64,000 nt of DNA, taken from Chryseolinea lacunae (GTDB taxonomy: Bacteria > Bacteroidota > Bacteroidia > Cytophagales > Cyclobacteriaceae). Below are positions 25,787 to 35,503 of this stretch, in pieces. Positions within the stretch are counted from its first letter, which is position 1. Each line of letters starts with the position of its first letter. A program made the position numbers and the translations under genes. Where the stretch lies: assembly GCF_016735595.1 (NCBI RefSeq), contig NZ_JAERRB010000001.1:1054001-1118000 (forward strand). The letters are read 5' to 3'. The notes beneath the pieces were generated by a model. The model did no database searches, had not been told where the DNA came from, and worked only from the letters and a program-made list of their open reading frames with translations.

Positions 25787-27151
25787 ATGAAGCATGTTTT
25801 GACCGTTCCGTTTATGCTGGCGGCCGCGCTTTCCTTCGCCCAACCCAACCCTGCAACCACGCCGGTTGTGAAACTCATCACGCTGGACCCCGGACATTTT
25901 CATGCCGCGCTGGTGCAAAAATCCATGTATCCCCAAGTCGACTCGGTGGTGCACGTCTATGCTCCCGAGGGCAACGACGTGGCCCTTCACCTGCAACGCA
26001 TCGAAGCCTTTAACAAACGGGCCCTGGCTCCTACGCATTGGAAAGAACAGGTCTATACCGCACCCGACTACTTCGAAAAAATGCTGGCCGAAAAAGCCGG
26101 CAACGTGGTGGTGATCGCCGGCAACAACAAACTAAAAACCGAATACATCGACCGCTCGCTCAAGGCCGGCTTCCATGTGCTGGCCGACAAACCCATGGCC
26201 ATCAACCACGATGGCTTCGAGCGTTTGAAGAAAGCCTTTGAAACCGCGCGGCAACAAAAACATCTGCTCTACGACATCATGACCGAGCGCTACGAAATCA
26301 CCACACTGCTGCAAAAAGAATTGTCGCTGTTGCCCGACGTGTTTGGAACACTGGAGAAAGGCACGATCGACAATCCCGCAGTTACCAAAGAGAGCGTGCA
26401 TCATTTCTACAAATATGTGGCCGGCAGTGTGCTCACCCGCCCCGCGTGGTTCATGGATGTGTCGCAGGCTGGCGAAGGCATTGCCGATGTCACCACCCAC
26501 CTAGTAGACCTTGTGCAGTGGGAATGTTTTCCCAATCAAACGCTCGACTACACCAAGGACATCAAGGTGCTGAAGGGAACACGCTGGCCCACCGAAATGA
26601 CCTTGCATCAATTCACGGCCATCACCAAACAAAACGCTTTCCCCGACTATCTCAAAAAAGACATTGTCCGCGACAGCGTGCTGAATGTGTTTTGCAACGG
26701 TGCCATCAACTATACACTCAAAGGAGTTCACGCCAAAGTCTCTGTCACCTGGGCCTATCAGGCAAAGGTTGGCGGCGACACACACTACTCCATCATGCGC
26801 GGAACCAAAGCCAACCTCGTGATCCGGCAAGGTGAAGCCCAAAAGTTTTCTCCCACGCTCTACATCGAACCAATAAAGACAAACGCCAACTATGAAGCGT
26901 CGGTGCTGCAACAGTTCAAAAAGCTGGAAGCCAAATTTCCCGGCATCGCGTTGCAGAAATCCGAAAATGGCTGGGAGGTGATCATCCCCGAGAAATACAA
27001 AGAAGGTCACGAAGCACACTTTGCACGGGTGACGGAGAAATTCCTCGAATACCTTCGCGACAACACCATGCCCGCGTGGGAGGTGCCGAACATGATCGCG
27101 AAATACTACACCACCACGCGCGCATTGGACATGGCACGAAGCGGGAAGTAA
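25787..27151 (+). CDS. Secreted Gfo/Idh/MocA family oxidoreductase with Oxidoreduct_C-type C-terminal domain
   Basis: This 454-residue protein has a signal peptide (MKHVLTVPFMLAAALSFAQ), so it acts in the periplasm. The Rossmann part includes VVIAGNNKLKTEYIDRSLKAGFHVLADKPMAIN, with the family's conserved D-K-P motif. The C-terminal half (MTLHQFTAITKQNAFPDYL through KVSVTWAYQAKVGGDTHYSIMRGTKANLVI) matches the putative oxidoreductase C-terminal domain of Bacteroidota. Exported members often bind NAD tightly and act on sugars. The GH172-type gene follows 66 bp downstream, so a shared role in glycan breakdown is likely. Confidence 0.87.
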   Translation: MKHVLTVPFMLAAALSFAQPNPATTPVVKLITLDPGHFHAALVQKSMYPQVDSVVHVYAPEGNDVALHLQRIEAFNKRALAPTHWKEQVYTAPDYFEKMLAEKAGNVVVIAGNNKLKTEYIDRSLKAGFHVLADKPMAINHDGFERLKKAFETARQQKHLLYDIMTERYEITTLLQKELSLLPDVFGTLEKGTIDNPAVTKESVHHFYKYVAGSVLTRPAWFMDVSQAGEGIADVTTHLVDLVQWECFPNQTLDYTKDIKVLKGTRWPTEMTLHQFTAITKQNAFPDYLKKDIVRDSVLNVFCNGAINYTLKGVHAKVSVTWAYQAKVGGDTHYSIMRGTKANLVIRQGEAQKFSPTLYIEPIKTNANYEASVLQQFKKLEAKFPGIALQKSENGWEVIIPEKYKEGHEAHFARVTEKFLEYLRDNTMPAWEVPNMIAKYYTTTRALDMARSGK

Positions 27152-27217
27152 CCTCCGGGAAGCGCTATCACCACAACATCGGATGCTGTGGTTTGTTTTT
27201 GATAAACCAGCCCTCGC

Positions 27218-28429
27218 ATGAAACCATATCTCTATCTGGCCAGTCTGCTGATTTGCTGTCTGGCACACGGCCGCTTGCAGGCACAAGCCTTGTATGACGT
27301 GCCTCAGAAAACAAAAACACGTTGGAGCAGTTTTGAAAATCCCGGTGCACAAAGCGGCATGGGTGGCCGCGAAAACAAGGGCGGCAAGGGTCACGCCTTC
27401 GACGAGATTGCCGCCAAGGGCTCGAAGGTGTTGCTCGACTACAAAGGTGCCGGTGTGGTGCAACGCATCTGGCTCACCGTGAACGAACGCTCACCAGCAA
27501 TGCTCCGATCGATGCGACTCGAAATGTATTGGGACGGTGCAAAAACACCGGCTGTGTCGGCGCCACTCGGCGACTTCTTTGGCGTGGGTTTAGGGCGGAG
27601 GGTTCCGTTTGAAAGCGAGTTGTTCTCCGATCCCGAAGGACGCTCATTCAATTGCGTCATCCCCATGCCCTTCAACACCGCGGCACGCATCGTCATTCTG
27701 AACGACGCAGACATTCCCGTCACGTTGTTCTATGATGTTGACCTGACTACCGTCGACAAACACGAGAAACCGGTCTTCTTTTTCCACGCCTATTGGAATC
27801 GTGAACTGAAGACCACGCTGGGACGCGACTTCGTGGTGCTTCCTGCCGTGTCGGGCAAAGGAAGATTTCTGGGCATGAACGTGGGCGTGATTGCCGACAG
27901 CGTGTATGAAACCAGCTGGTGGGGCGAAGGTGAAGTGAAAATATTTCTCGACGGCGATTCAGACTTTCCCACGCTCACCGGAACCGGCACCGAAGACTAC
28001 ATCGGCACTGCCTGGGGCCAGGGCCAGTATGCCCACCGTTACCAGGGCTGCCCACTGGCCGACGCGAAGAACCGGCAGTGGAGTTTTTACCGCTATCATG
28101 TGCCCGACCCCATCTATTTTCAAACGCAGTGCAAGGTGACCCTCCAGCAAATTGGCGGCGAGATGACCGACTTTGTGCGACGCCTGAAAAAGAACGGCGC
28201 CGTGTTGCAACCCGTGAGCGTGGCCGGTAGCACATTTCACAAACTGCTCGAAATGAATCCCGTTCCCGACCTCATGGACCCCACCTTCCCGCAAGGGTGG
28301 ACCAACTATTATCGCGAAGACGATGTGTCGGCCACAGCCTACTTTTATCTTGACAAACCTGCCAACACATTGCCCGCTATTGCCGCGTTGCCGGCGCGTA
28401 CGAAAAACCTTCTTGCCACAAAAAAATAG
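27218..28429 (+). CDS. DUF2961/GH172 family glycoside hydrolase
   Basis: This 403-residue protein has a signal peptide (ending LQAQA) and is a full-length DUF2961 protein, the family renamed GH172. Motifs include SSFENPGAQSGMGGRENKGGKGHA near the N-terminus, VVQRIWLTVNE, SAPLGDFFG, WWGEGEVKIFLDGD (Glu237 and Glu239) and GTGTEDYIGTAWG (Glu259). Characterised GH172 enzymes use two glutamates in this region to cleave difructose or arabinofuranoside linkages. I have not aligned the residues exactly. The substrate here is unknown. It follows the secreted oxidoreductase gene and ends at a bidirectional terminator. Confidence 0.87.
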   Translation: MKPYLYLASLLICCLAHGRLQAQALYDVPQKTKTRWSSFENPGAQSGMGGRENKGGKGHAFDEIAAKGSKVLLDYKGAGVVQRIWLTVNERSPAMLRSMRLEMYWDGAKTPAVSAPLGDFFGVGLGRRVPFESELFSDPEGRSFNCVIPMPFNTAARIVILNDADIPVTLFYDVDLTTVDKHEKPVFFFHAYWNRELKTTLGRDFVVLPAVSGKGRFLGMNVGVIADSVYETSWWGEGEVKIFLDGDSDFPTLTGTGTEDYIGTAWGQGQYAHRYQGCPLADAKNRQWSFYRYHVPDPIYFQTQCKVTLQQIGGEMTDFVRRLKKNGAVLQPVSVAGSTFHKLLEMNPVPDLMDPTFPQGWTNYYREDDVSATAYFYLDKPANTLPAIAALPARTKNLLATKK

Positions 28430-28442
28430 CAGAGCTTACTGA

Positions 28443-28484
28443 ACAAAAAAACAGTCAGGTCATTCAGGCCTGACTGTTTTTTTC
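28443..28484. terminator. Bidirectional terminator between GH172 and GH9 genes
   Basis: AAACAGTCAGG (28449-28459) and CCTGACTGTTT (28469-28479) form an 11-bp perfect stem with a 9-nt loop. A runs on the left and T runs on the right allow it to end both convergent transcripts. Confidence 0.85.
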
Positions 28485-28495
28485 GTTTGTGATTT

Positions 28496-31402
28496 TTATT
28501 TTTCCCAGGCGGCACCGCGCACTTCACGGCGCTGCAACAGATCTCCATCCAAAACCACCACGGCCACCCATGGCGTGTTGGTTGAGTTTGTCTTTGCCTT
28601 CCATTCAAGCGTAGTGATTGCTCCGGGTTTTAATGTGACGACCTTCTCTTGCGCAGACAACAACAGGTTGTCGGTGCGCAAGGAAAACTTATGGACGCCC
28701 GAGCCTTGTGCCATTACGCGAATCGTTACTTCACCACGGGCTGAGGTTGTCTGTGTAGCGTCGAAGCTGGTGCTTACAGTGCGAAGGTCAAGTGTGTAGC
28801 TGCCGCCCGGCAGCAAGGTTTGTTTTTGGGCGCGGCCTTTTTGAATCACCTCATAAGTTCCCTCGGGCAGGGTGGTGCGGAAGTGTCCCGTGGCGTCGGG
28901 TGACAACGTTGTCTTTTGTTTTGAACGTGCTTCAACAAAAGTTACTTCACCATCGGCTTGTCCTTGCACCAGGGCCGGGCCGGCAAGGTCTTTGAGCAAC
29001 CAGACCCAGCGTGCCACCGGGTGCACCCAGATCTCTTTATAGGTCCAGGTGTTTTGCACAGGCCAATAGGGTGCGTCGGCTTCGGCTCGGCTTTGAATGC
29101 CCACCGGAAGTCCACCCACCATGTCGCCCGACGAGGGTGTATAGATGGGAGGAAAGTCGTAGCCTTCGCCCCACATGGTGCTTTGTGAAAACGGATTTTT
29201 GCCGATGATCCATTCCAGTTGTTGTGTGGACAGTTGCGCCGATGAAAGGTCACCACGAAGGTGTGCTGCACTGGCCAACGCCTGTGCTTGCGGGAGTATG
29301 GTTCCGAAATGTCCACGATAGTCCATCCACACCGGGAACAAGCGGAGGTAGTGTCCTTTTCCGAGAGGCACGCCATTGAGCACTTGCTTGCGGAAAGATT
29401 CCTTACGGCTTTCGGGAACATTGATGTATTCCTGGTCGGTGTAGACCGACGCGGGCATCACGCCATAGGGTTCAGTATACGTCGCCAGATTTTTCAAGTA
29501 CTCTGAATACAACGTCACAGCCGAATACCATTTCATCCAGTTTGCATCGTTGGGGAAGGCTTCGCACAAAGCCGATAGGGCCAGCGTTGGGCCTTGTTCA
29601 CGACCGCGATGACAATAGTGCATTATGCGTTCTTTTGTGGTGTTGGTGTAGAAGAAACCGGTCATCGGCACATCCCAATCCGTGCGGCTGCGTTGCTGGG
29701 AATCTACAATGAAGCGCGACAGTTCGATGGCTTTGTCAGCATACTTTTTGTTGCCCGTGGCCTTCCACAAATCTACCGAAGCAAGAATGGCTTGTGAAGC
29801 CAGTTCATGTTGCACGTTGTCCGAATCGAAGGAGCCTCTCCAGATTTCGGTCGAGGGTTTTATGCTGGCCATGCCTTGCACGGCGAAGGTCCAGTCGGCT
29901 TCTGCCATTTTCAAGGCATACTTTGCCAGGCGATCGTCGGTGTCTTTCATTACCCGGAAGGCGATGGCTTCCACGGCGGCCGCCTGAAAGTTGGTCATGG
30001 GGCTGTTGCGCGCGGTGGCGGCAATGTCGTCGAAGTCGCCGAGGATGTTGTTGGTGCGCCGGCTGCTGATGGAGCCGCCGTTGCGATAGCCATCGCCAAA
30101 GCTGGTCTTGGTCACCCAGTCCAGTCCCCACAACGCTTCTTCGAGCACACGCTCAAACAACGCGGGGTTGTTGTTTTGCGTCTTCAATTTCTCGGCCAGG
30201 GTAAACAACCCATAGGCAATCTCGCCGGTATTCTCCAATCCTTGCGTGAGGTCGCCGGCGTCGTGCCAACCCCCGTTGATGTTCATGCGTTTGTCGCCGT
30301 GCACACAAGTCCAGTCGCGGTGACATGCACCGTGCACACCGGGAATTTCCGTGCCACAGCGTTCGGCATAAAAAAAATTGAGCGCCTTCCACAACGTGCG
30401 TTCATACACGTCGGCCTCGATGCGGAACGGTTGTGTGGACACGCCGCCGGCGGCCACAATGTAGTCGCCCGGTGTGCGCACTTCCGAAAAGTCCATCACC
30501 TGAAATTGGCCGATGTGCGAGCGCATTTGTGTGATGGGCTTTGTCAACACGGTTTCGCCGGTGTGCTGATCGATTAACCGAAAATCTTTTGCCGTCATGT
30601 TGCTGGCGATGGCGCGTTTCGCAGCGCCGGTCTGATAGCCGGTGTGGCTAAAGGATATTCTTCCGGGCCACACATCCCAGCCTTCAATCTTGTCGGGCTC
30701 CACGCGTTCAAGTTCCAGTTGGTCAAAATGAAACTGTATGGTGTCGGCTTCGTCGGGTGTGTTGCCCGAGAGGCCATACGACATTTCGAAGCTTGTAATT
30801 TTGTCGCGGGCCACGTTGCCAATCTCCCACACCACGTGGTTCCACTCGTGGTTGCGCAGGATCAGCGATGTTTCCCCTTCCTGTCCAAACAACGCCGGAA
30901 GTTTTTCCACGCCGTCGTTATAGAGGCGAAAGTCAAGTGCCGTGGTGTAGAAGCCGGGCAGGTCGGGATAGATCCAGATGGAAATGCGATTGAACGACGA
31001 CCAGTCTTCGTCTGCAAAATGACGTCTCACCCCAGACCTGCCCCAGCCGCGTCCGCTTTTGGGGGCGGGTCCTTGCAGGCGTGTGGGGGTGACCATGCGC
31101 AGCGATTGTTTACCGTCGTGTTTGCGATCCGCGTCCAGGGCCATCGTTGCCACGGCTTCGCTGTCGTCCACAATCTTGATCACCTTGCGGGCGTCCACCA
31201 CTTCGCCGCCCGCGGTGGTGAAGGCATGCCAGTGTGTGAGGGTTTCCATATCGTCGAGCACACGGCTTTCCAGCACGGGCTTGTTCAACCACCGATAGGT
31301 GGCCGAATCTTTCAGGTTTGCCGTGAGGGGTTCGCGAATAAATTGAAAGGCCGCCAGGCAGAGCGTGCCCAGCAACAAAAGCAGGGAGAGACGGAGTTTC
31401 AT
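28496..31402 (-). CDS. Glycoside hydrolase family 9 (cellulase-like) with N-terminal beta-sandwich domains
   Basis: This 968-residue secreted enzyme has a signal-type N-terminus, a carbohydrate-binding-like domain (about 40-235) and a cellulase N-terminal Ig-like domain starting at ISFSHTGYQTGAAKRAI. An alpha/alpha-barrel GH9 catalytic domain follows (about 330-810), with the GGWHDAGD motif (Asp381 and Asp384, base and nucleophile). The expected acid Glu is at 790 in TWTYKEIWVHP. A C-terminal beta-sandwich follows. GH9 enzymes cleave beta-1,4-glucans and related glycans. It faces the GH172 gene tail to tail, and an AraC gene is divergent upstream, which may regulate it. Confidence 0.9.
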   Translation of the reverse strand: MKLRLSLLLLLGTLCLAAFQFIREPLTANLKDSATYRWLNKPVLESRVLDDMETLTHWHAFTTAGGEVVDARKVIKIVDDSEAVATMALDADRKHDGKQSLRMVTPTRLQGPAPKSGRGWGRSGVRRHFADEDWSSFNRISIWIYPDLPGFYTTALDFRLYNDGVEKLPALFGQEGETSLILRNHEWNHVVWEIGNVARDKITSFEMSYGLSGNTPDEADTIQFHFDQLELERVEPDKIEGWDVWPGRISFSHTGYQTGAAKRAIASNMTAKDFRLIDQHTGETVLTKPITQMRSHIGQFQVMDFSEVRTPGDYIVAAGGVSTQPFRIEADVYERTLWKALNFFYAERCGTEIPGVHGACHRDWTCVHGDKRMNINGGWHDAGDLTQGLENTGEIAYGLFTLAEKLKTQNNNPALFERVLEEALWGLDWVTKTSFGDGYRNGGSISSRRTNNILGDFDDIAATARNSPMTNFQAAAVEAIAFRVMKDTDDRLAKYALKMAEADWTFAVQGMASIKPSTEIWRGSFDSDNVQHELASQAILASVDLWKATGNKKYADKAIELSRFIVDSQQRSRTDWDVPMTGFFYTNTTKERIMHYCHRGREQGPTLALSALCEAFPNDANWMKWYSAVTLYSEYLKNLATYTEPYGVMPASVYTDQEYINVPESRKESFRKQVLNGVPLGKGHYLRLFPVWMDYRGHFGTILPQAQALASAAHLRGDLSSAQLSTQQLEWIIGKNPFSQSTMWGEGYDFPPIYTPSSGDMVGGLPVGIQSRAEADAPYWPVQNTWTYKEIWVHPVARWVWLLKDLAGPALVQGQADGEVTFVEARSKQKTTLSPDATGHFRTTLPEGTYEVIQKGRAQKQTLLPGGSYTLDLRTVSTSFDATQTTSARGEVTIRVMAQGSGVHKFSLRTDNLLLSAQEKVVTLKPGAITTLEWKAKTNSTNTPWVAVVVLDGDLLQRREVRGAAWEK

Positions 31403-31676
31403 GTTTTGGGTTGTGAAATCAATTCGTGATAGTAGAAGATCATGAAGATAACAATCTGTCGTGGCGTCTATGGACGAGTGTCGTCAAAAAAATTTAAACG
31501 GCATCGTGTGTCACACAAGGTTCGTTTTTCGTCTTGTTATTTCCTGTGTGCGTTGTGCGAAATTATGTGAAGTGATAACAAGGGCAGGCGGGGCATTGAA
31601 AGCACCTCCGCTTTTCTGCTTCTGCCGAGAATCTTTTCCGGAATCGAAACGTTATTCCACATTCACCCCGCACGCC

Positions 31677-32609
31677 ATGAAGCAACAGACCATCCCAACC
31701 CTCAAGAGCGACGCCTACCATAAGACATACTTCAAACACGACGTGCCTGCACCGTTGGCGGCATCCGACCAGCGGCATTTTGAAATACACCACCGCTGCG
31801 CGTTGCCCGACGTGATCAACGCACACCGGCTGGATTTTTATATGTTGTTTATGGTGGTCCAGGGCGAGGGCATCCACACGTTTGGCACGAAGGAATATTA
31901 TATCCGCGAAAACATGTTGTGTTTTGTAGCACCCCACATGGTGCAGTCGTGGCGCGCCGAAAAAAAAGATCAGAAAGGCTACTTTGTAGGCTTTTCGGAA
32001 ACGTTCTTCCACGAAGGCTTCGAAAACAAACACTTTCTGCAGGAGCTTCCGTTTTTCCAGCTCAACGGCAATGCTGTGCTCGCACTCACCGAGGCCCAGA
32101 CGCAATACTACCTCACTCAGCTTCGCTTCATGCACGAAGAGTTTCTGCATGCCACCACACATTCCCCGCAAATATTGCGCAGCCAGTTGCAGCTGCTCAT
32201 CCACAAAGCCCATGCCCAGGCCCTCGAACAAGGTCATGCCTTCGACACCGCACATGCCGCAGGAATCAGGTTGGTAAAATCCTTTAAAGAGCTATACCTC
32301 CACGATTTCCGCGCCCTGGGCGACGGCACGGGTCTGGCTTTAAAAAAAATAGCGGTGTATGCCGACACTCTTGGCGTGTCTCAAAATCACCTGAACGACA
32401 CCGTGAAAAGCATTACCGGCAAATCGGCAGGGCAACTCATTCGCGAACACCTGGCCAACCATGCCACCATGTGTTTGCTGCATGCCGACAAAAGCATTAG
32501 CGAGATTGCTTATGCGCTGGGGTTTGAAGACCCCTCCTACTTTGCACGGTTCTATAAAAGTCAGACCGGCAAATCGCCATCCGAATTCAGAGTGTCCGAA
32601 AACCTGTAG
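31677..32609 (+). CDS. AraC family transcriptional regulator
   Basis: This 310-residue protein has an N-terminal cupin-like sensor (FYMLFMVVQGEGIHTFGTKEYYI, MLCFVAPHMVQSW) and a C-terminal AraC double helix-turn-helix. The first is KKIAVYADTLGVSQNHLNDTVKSITGKSAGQLI. The second is SISEIAYALGFEDPSYFARFYKSQTGKSPSEFR. Start at 31677; an in-frame extension to 31461 has no similarity. It is divergent from the GH9 gene (274-bp shared upstream region) and 105 bp upstream of an aldo/keto reductase, and could regulate either. Confidence 0.9.
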   Translation: MKQQTIPTLKSDAYHKTYFKHDVPAPLAASDQRHFEIHHRCALPDVINAHRLDFYMLFMVVQGEGIHTFGTKEYYIRENMLCFVAPHMVQSWRAEKKDQKGYFVGFSETFFHEGFENKHFLQELPFFQLNGNAVLALTEAQTQYYLTQLRFMHEEFLHATTHSPQILRSQLQLLIHKAHAQALEQGHAFDTAHAAGIRLVKSFKELYLHDFRALGDGTGLALKKIAVYADTLGVSQNHLNDTVKSITGKSAGQLIREHLANHATMCLLHADKSISEIAYALGFEDPSYFARFYKSQTGKSPSEFRVSENL

Positions 32610-32714
32610 AAAGTACCAGCCTTCCCGTAGTCTCTCCTGAAAACCCCGCGCGATGTGCGTGACCTTTGTCAAGTCAAACGACTGACAAAGTTTAACACTC
32701 AAAATCAAACGACT

Positions 32715-33713
32715 ATGGACTACAGACAATTGGGTGGCGCCGGCATGCGCGTGCCCGTATTAAGTTTAGGCACCGGGACTTTTGGCGGCACCAACGATTT
32801 TTTTAAACGCTGGGGCACCACCGACGAAAGAGAAGCCACACGCCTCATCGACGTGAGCCTGGCCCACGGCATGAATTTCTTTGACACGGCCAACGTATAT
32901 TCTATGGGCGACGCCGAAAAAATTCTCGGCCACGCGCTCAAAGGCAAGCGACACGACGCCATCGTGTCGACCAAGGCCACGTTCAGCATGGGCGCAGGCA
33001 CCAACGACCAGGGCTCGTCGCGTTATCATATTCTGAAGGCGGCCGACGAAAGTCTGAAACGGCTCGGCACCGACTACATCGATCTCTACTTCATGCACGG
33101 CTTCGACGCCACCACCCCCATCGACGAAACACTGCGCACACTGGACGACCTGATCCGGAGCGGAAAGGTGCGCTACGTCGGCGCGTCTAACTTTGCGGGC
33201 TGGCAATTGATGAAGGCACTCTCTGTTTCAGAGCGCGAACACCTGTCGCGCTATGTGATTTATCAGGGCTACTACTCGTTGATCGGTCGCGACTATGAAT
33301 GGGAATTGCTGCCGCTCATACAGGATCAGAAACTGGGACTTCAGGTGTGGAGTCCGTTGGGTTGGGGAAGACTAACGGGAAAAATCAAATCAGGACAACC
33401 GTTGCCCGAAGGCCGCATAAAATCAGGTGGCGACGCGGGTGGCCCCAACGTACCCGACGCTTTGTTATTTAGCGTTCTTGCCGTGCTGGAACAACTGGCA
33501 GAAGAAACCGGAAAGAGTGTTTCGCAGATCGCGCTCAACTGGTTGCTGCAACGCCCCACCGTATCGAACATCGTGATCGGTGCCCGTAACGAAGAGCAGT
33601 TGATTCAGAATTTAGGGGCCGTGGGATGGAGCCTCACACCGGAACAAGTGCAACGCCTCGATGCAGCCGGTGCACAAAAACCGATGTACCCTCATTGGGT
33701 CGGCGCGCGCTAG
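32715..33713 (+). CDS. Aldo/keto reductase
   Basis: This 332-residue NADPH-dependent reductase is of the Kv-beta/YghZ-like AKR branch. The start MDYRQLGGAGMRVPVLSLGTGTFGG is typical. The catalytic tetrad residues are visible as Asp in FFDTANVYSMGDAE (with Tyr), Lys in IVSTKATF and His in DLYFMHGFD. The C-terminal NADPH site reads TVSNIVIGARNEEQLIQNL. The start at 32715 directly precedes the family motif. It follows the AraC gene by 105 bp on the same strand and ends at a terminator. The physiological substrate is unknown. Confidence 0.93.
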   Translation: MDYRQLGGAGMRVPVLSLGTGTFGGTNDFFKRWGTTDEREATRLIDVSLAHGMNFFDTANVYSMGDAEKILGHALKGKRHDAIVSTKATFSMGAGTNDQGSSRYHILKAADESLKRLGTDYIDLYFMHGFDATTPIDETLRTLDDLIRSGKVRYVGASNFAGWQLMKALSVSEREHLSRYVIYQGYYSLIGRDYEWELLPLIQDQKLGLQVWSPLGWGRLTGKIKSGQPLPEGRIKSGGDAGGPNVPDALLFSVLAVLEQLAEETGKSVSQIALNWLLQRPTVSNIVIGARNEEQLIQNLGAVGWSLTPEQVQRLDAAGAQKPMYPHWVGAR

Positions 33714-33747
33714 GCGTTTGACATGCCACACACGCATCCCTTTCAAC

Positions 33748-33782
33748 AAATCGCCTCGACAAGTCGGGGCGATTTTGTTTTA
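33748..33782 (+). terminator. Terminator after the aldo/keto reductase gene
   Basis: AAATCGCCTCGAC (33748-33760) and GTCGGGGCGATTT (33763-33775) pair over 13 bp with one G-T wobble, followed by TTGTTTTAT. Confidence 0.8.
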
Positions 33783-34029
33783 TAAAAGATTCTAAACATG
33801 CATTTCCATTCACGCAAATTGCGGCAAAGTCATGCAAATGCGCGCAGTATCGACAGTACGTCCTCCGAATGCGGAAGAAATACTATTATCTTGTTAACAC
33901 TCCTCTTCGCGACGACGATGGCTGTGTGAGAAATTTTGAATGAAGCAGGAGTGGTGAAAGCTTGTGATCTTTTCACGAAGCATACCTCCAGCGAAAAAAA
34001 TGTTTCATCTCGACATACCTTCTCGTGCC
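33783..34029. other. Non-coding spacer before the DUF-type membrane protein
   Basis: This completes the 316-bp gap after the reductase gene. It holds two copies of a CATGCA core (33798 and 33832), perhaps regulatory, and no convincing -7/-33 promoter pair. I see no gene in it. Confidence 0.4.
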
Positions 34030-34803
34030 ATGCAAATTACCAAACTGATCTCTCCCGGTCGCGCCATATTCGCGATCGGCATCCTCGGCCTCGGCTTTCT
34101 TTGTGTGCTGACAGGCGACTTCATCATTGGCCGGCCGCCAGCATGGTCAGAAAGTCTTTCGGCCATGAAGCCCGCGTTGGGCTATGTGTCGGGGGCAGTC
34201 GTCGTGCTGGCTTGTGCAGCGATCTTGGCGTCGAAGAAAGGCGATGCCGGTGCACTGATCATCGCGCTGCTCATTCTCCTGTTGTCGGGCTTGCGTTTTC
34301 TGCCCACGGTGATGACCGACTGGCTCGGTGGCTATAAAACCATGGCGTTGCTGGGAGGCGCGCTCATTGTGGCCTGTTCGTTCGGGCTGGAAGGAAGAAC
34401 CGATACGTTGATGTTTATGCAGAGAAAAAAAACGACCGACACCCTCATCGCCGTGGGATGTTTTCTGCTCGCAGCGTTTTTTATTGCGGGGGGATATGCC
34501 CATTTCAAGTATGCCGACTTTGTGATCGGCTTCATTCCGGAATACATTCCGTTTCACGCCTTCTTCACCTATTTCTGCGGCATATGTTTGGTGGCCGGCG
34601 GTGTTGGCATTTTAATTCCCGCCACGCGAATGTTGGCCGCGCTCCTTTCGTCCATTATGTTGTTGGGTTGGTTTCTGTTGCTACACATTCCCCGCTTTGT
34701 TGCCAACCCCGGCGATCCCAGCGACCGCATGGGGCTTTGTGAATCGTTTGCCTTTGCGGGAATATTTTTTGTGCTCGCCGGAATTTCGGTCAGGAAAAAA
34801 TAA
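34030..34803 (+). CDS. Multi-pass membrane protein, function unknown
   Basis: This 257-residue protein has about eight hydrophobic helices. Three features stand out: an N-terminal pair (AIFAIGILGLGFLCVLTGDFI, LGYVSGAVVVLACAAILA), a central GGYAHFKYADFVIGFIPEYIPFH loop, and a C-terminal FAFAGIFFVLAGISVRKK. The loop sequence with A-H-F-K-Y and the later GICLVAGGVGILIPATRMLA resemble DoxX-like or DUF417-like proteins, but the protein is about twice the length of a single DoxX unit and may be a duplicated version. I used ATG 34030; ATG 34000 is also possible. It converges with the lipoprotein gene 46 bp downstream. Confidence 0.7.
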   Translation: MQITKLISPGRAIFAIGILGLGFLCVLTGDFIIGRPPAWSESLSAMKPALGYVSGAVVVLACAAILASKKGDAGALIIALLILLLSGLRFLPTVMTDWLGGYKTMALLGGALIVACSFGLEGRTDTLMFMQRKKTTDTLIAVGCFLLAAFFIAGGYAHFKYADFVIGFIPEYIPFHAFFTYFCGICLVAGGVGILIPATRMLAALLSSIMLLGWFLLLHIPRFVANPGDPSDRMGLCESFAFAGIFFVLAGISVRKK

Positions 34804-34849
34804 CCAGGAGTTTCCCAATCGCTCCAACCCCGACCCTGCACTGGCCGAA

Positions 34850-35503
34850 TTATTTCTTCACAAGTTTGCCAGAGCCCGTGTTCGTGAGCCTTATAATATC
34901 GGGATTGCCTTTGTAGTACACATCGCCCGACGACATAATAAAAACGTTCACCACCTTCGACGCATTCACTTCTGTGGGCAGAGCGTTCATGGAGCTTACA
35001 TACACACTGTCGGCCAACAAGTCGAACGCCTTCACACTTGTGGCATTCACGTTCGATACCTGAAAAAAAGGTACCGTTCCAGAAAATTTATACGTTCCCG
35101 TGTTCTGGGCCGTCAATCCGAGATAGCCATGGATGGTGATGTTCTGCAAATTGACCGAGCCGGCATGAATGACCATGCTCAACGTGTCGGCCACAAGGGG
35201 CGCATCGTTCTCTACCGAGCACGCATTACAATTCAACCGCGTCAGGCTATTGACCGACATGGTCATCTTGCCTCCCGTGGCATTGACCACCAACACACCA
35301 TTTGACACCGAATACATCGCATCGGCCAACGACGTAGAAATAACACGGTTTTCCGCACCACTCACCAGGTTGAACGTGACGTAGCCGTTGGATTGAATCG
35401 CGCTGAACGCCGGCAATACTTTCGCGGGATATTCCCTGGGTTCGCAGCACACCAGCAAAAGACCGCCAACCACCAGCACAAGCGAAGACCAACACGTTTT
35501 CAT
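34850..35503 (-). CDS. GIN domain (DUF2807-like) lipoprotein
   Basis: This 217-residue lipoprotein (LLLVCC, Cys19 or Cys20) is a right-handed beta-helix of the GIN/DUF2807 type, as found in Bacteroidota. KVLPAFSAIQSNGYVTFNLVSG is the canonical entry motif, and NLQNITIHGYLGLTAQNTGTYKFSG and VYVSSMNALPTEVNASKVVNVFIMSSGDVYYKGNPD follow. The last is the family's characteristic end (S-G-D-V-x-Y-x-G-x-P). It is likely exposed in the envelope. Function is unknown. An array of tandem 11-bp repeats lies 210-265 bp upstream of the start. Confidence 0.86.
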   Translation of the reverse strand: MKTCWSSLVLVVGGLLLVCCEPREYPAKVLPAFSAIQSNGYVTFNLVSGAENRVISTSLADAMYSVSNGVLVVNATGGKMTMSVNSLTRLNCNACSVENDAPLVADTLSMVIHAGSVNLQNITIHGYLGLTAQNTGTYKFSGTVPFFQVSNVNATSVKAFDLLADSVYVSSMNALPTEVNASKVVNVFIMSSGDVYYKGNPDIIRLTNTGSGKLVKK

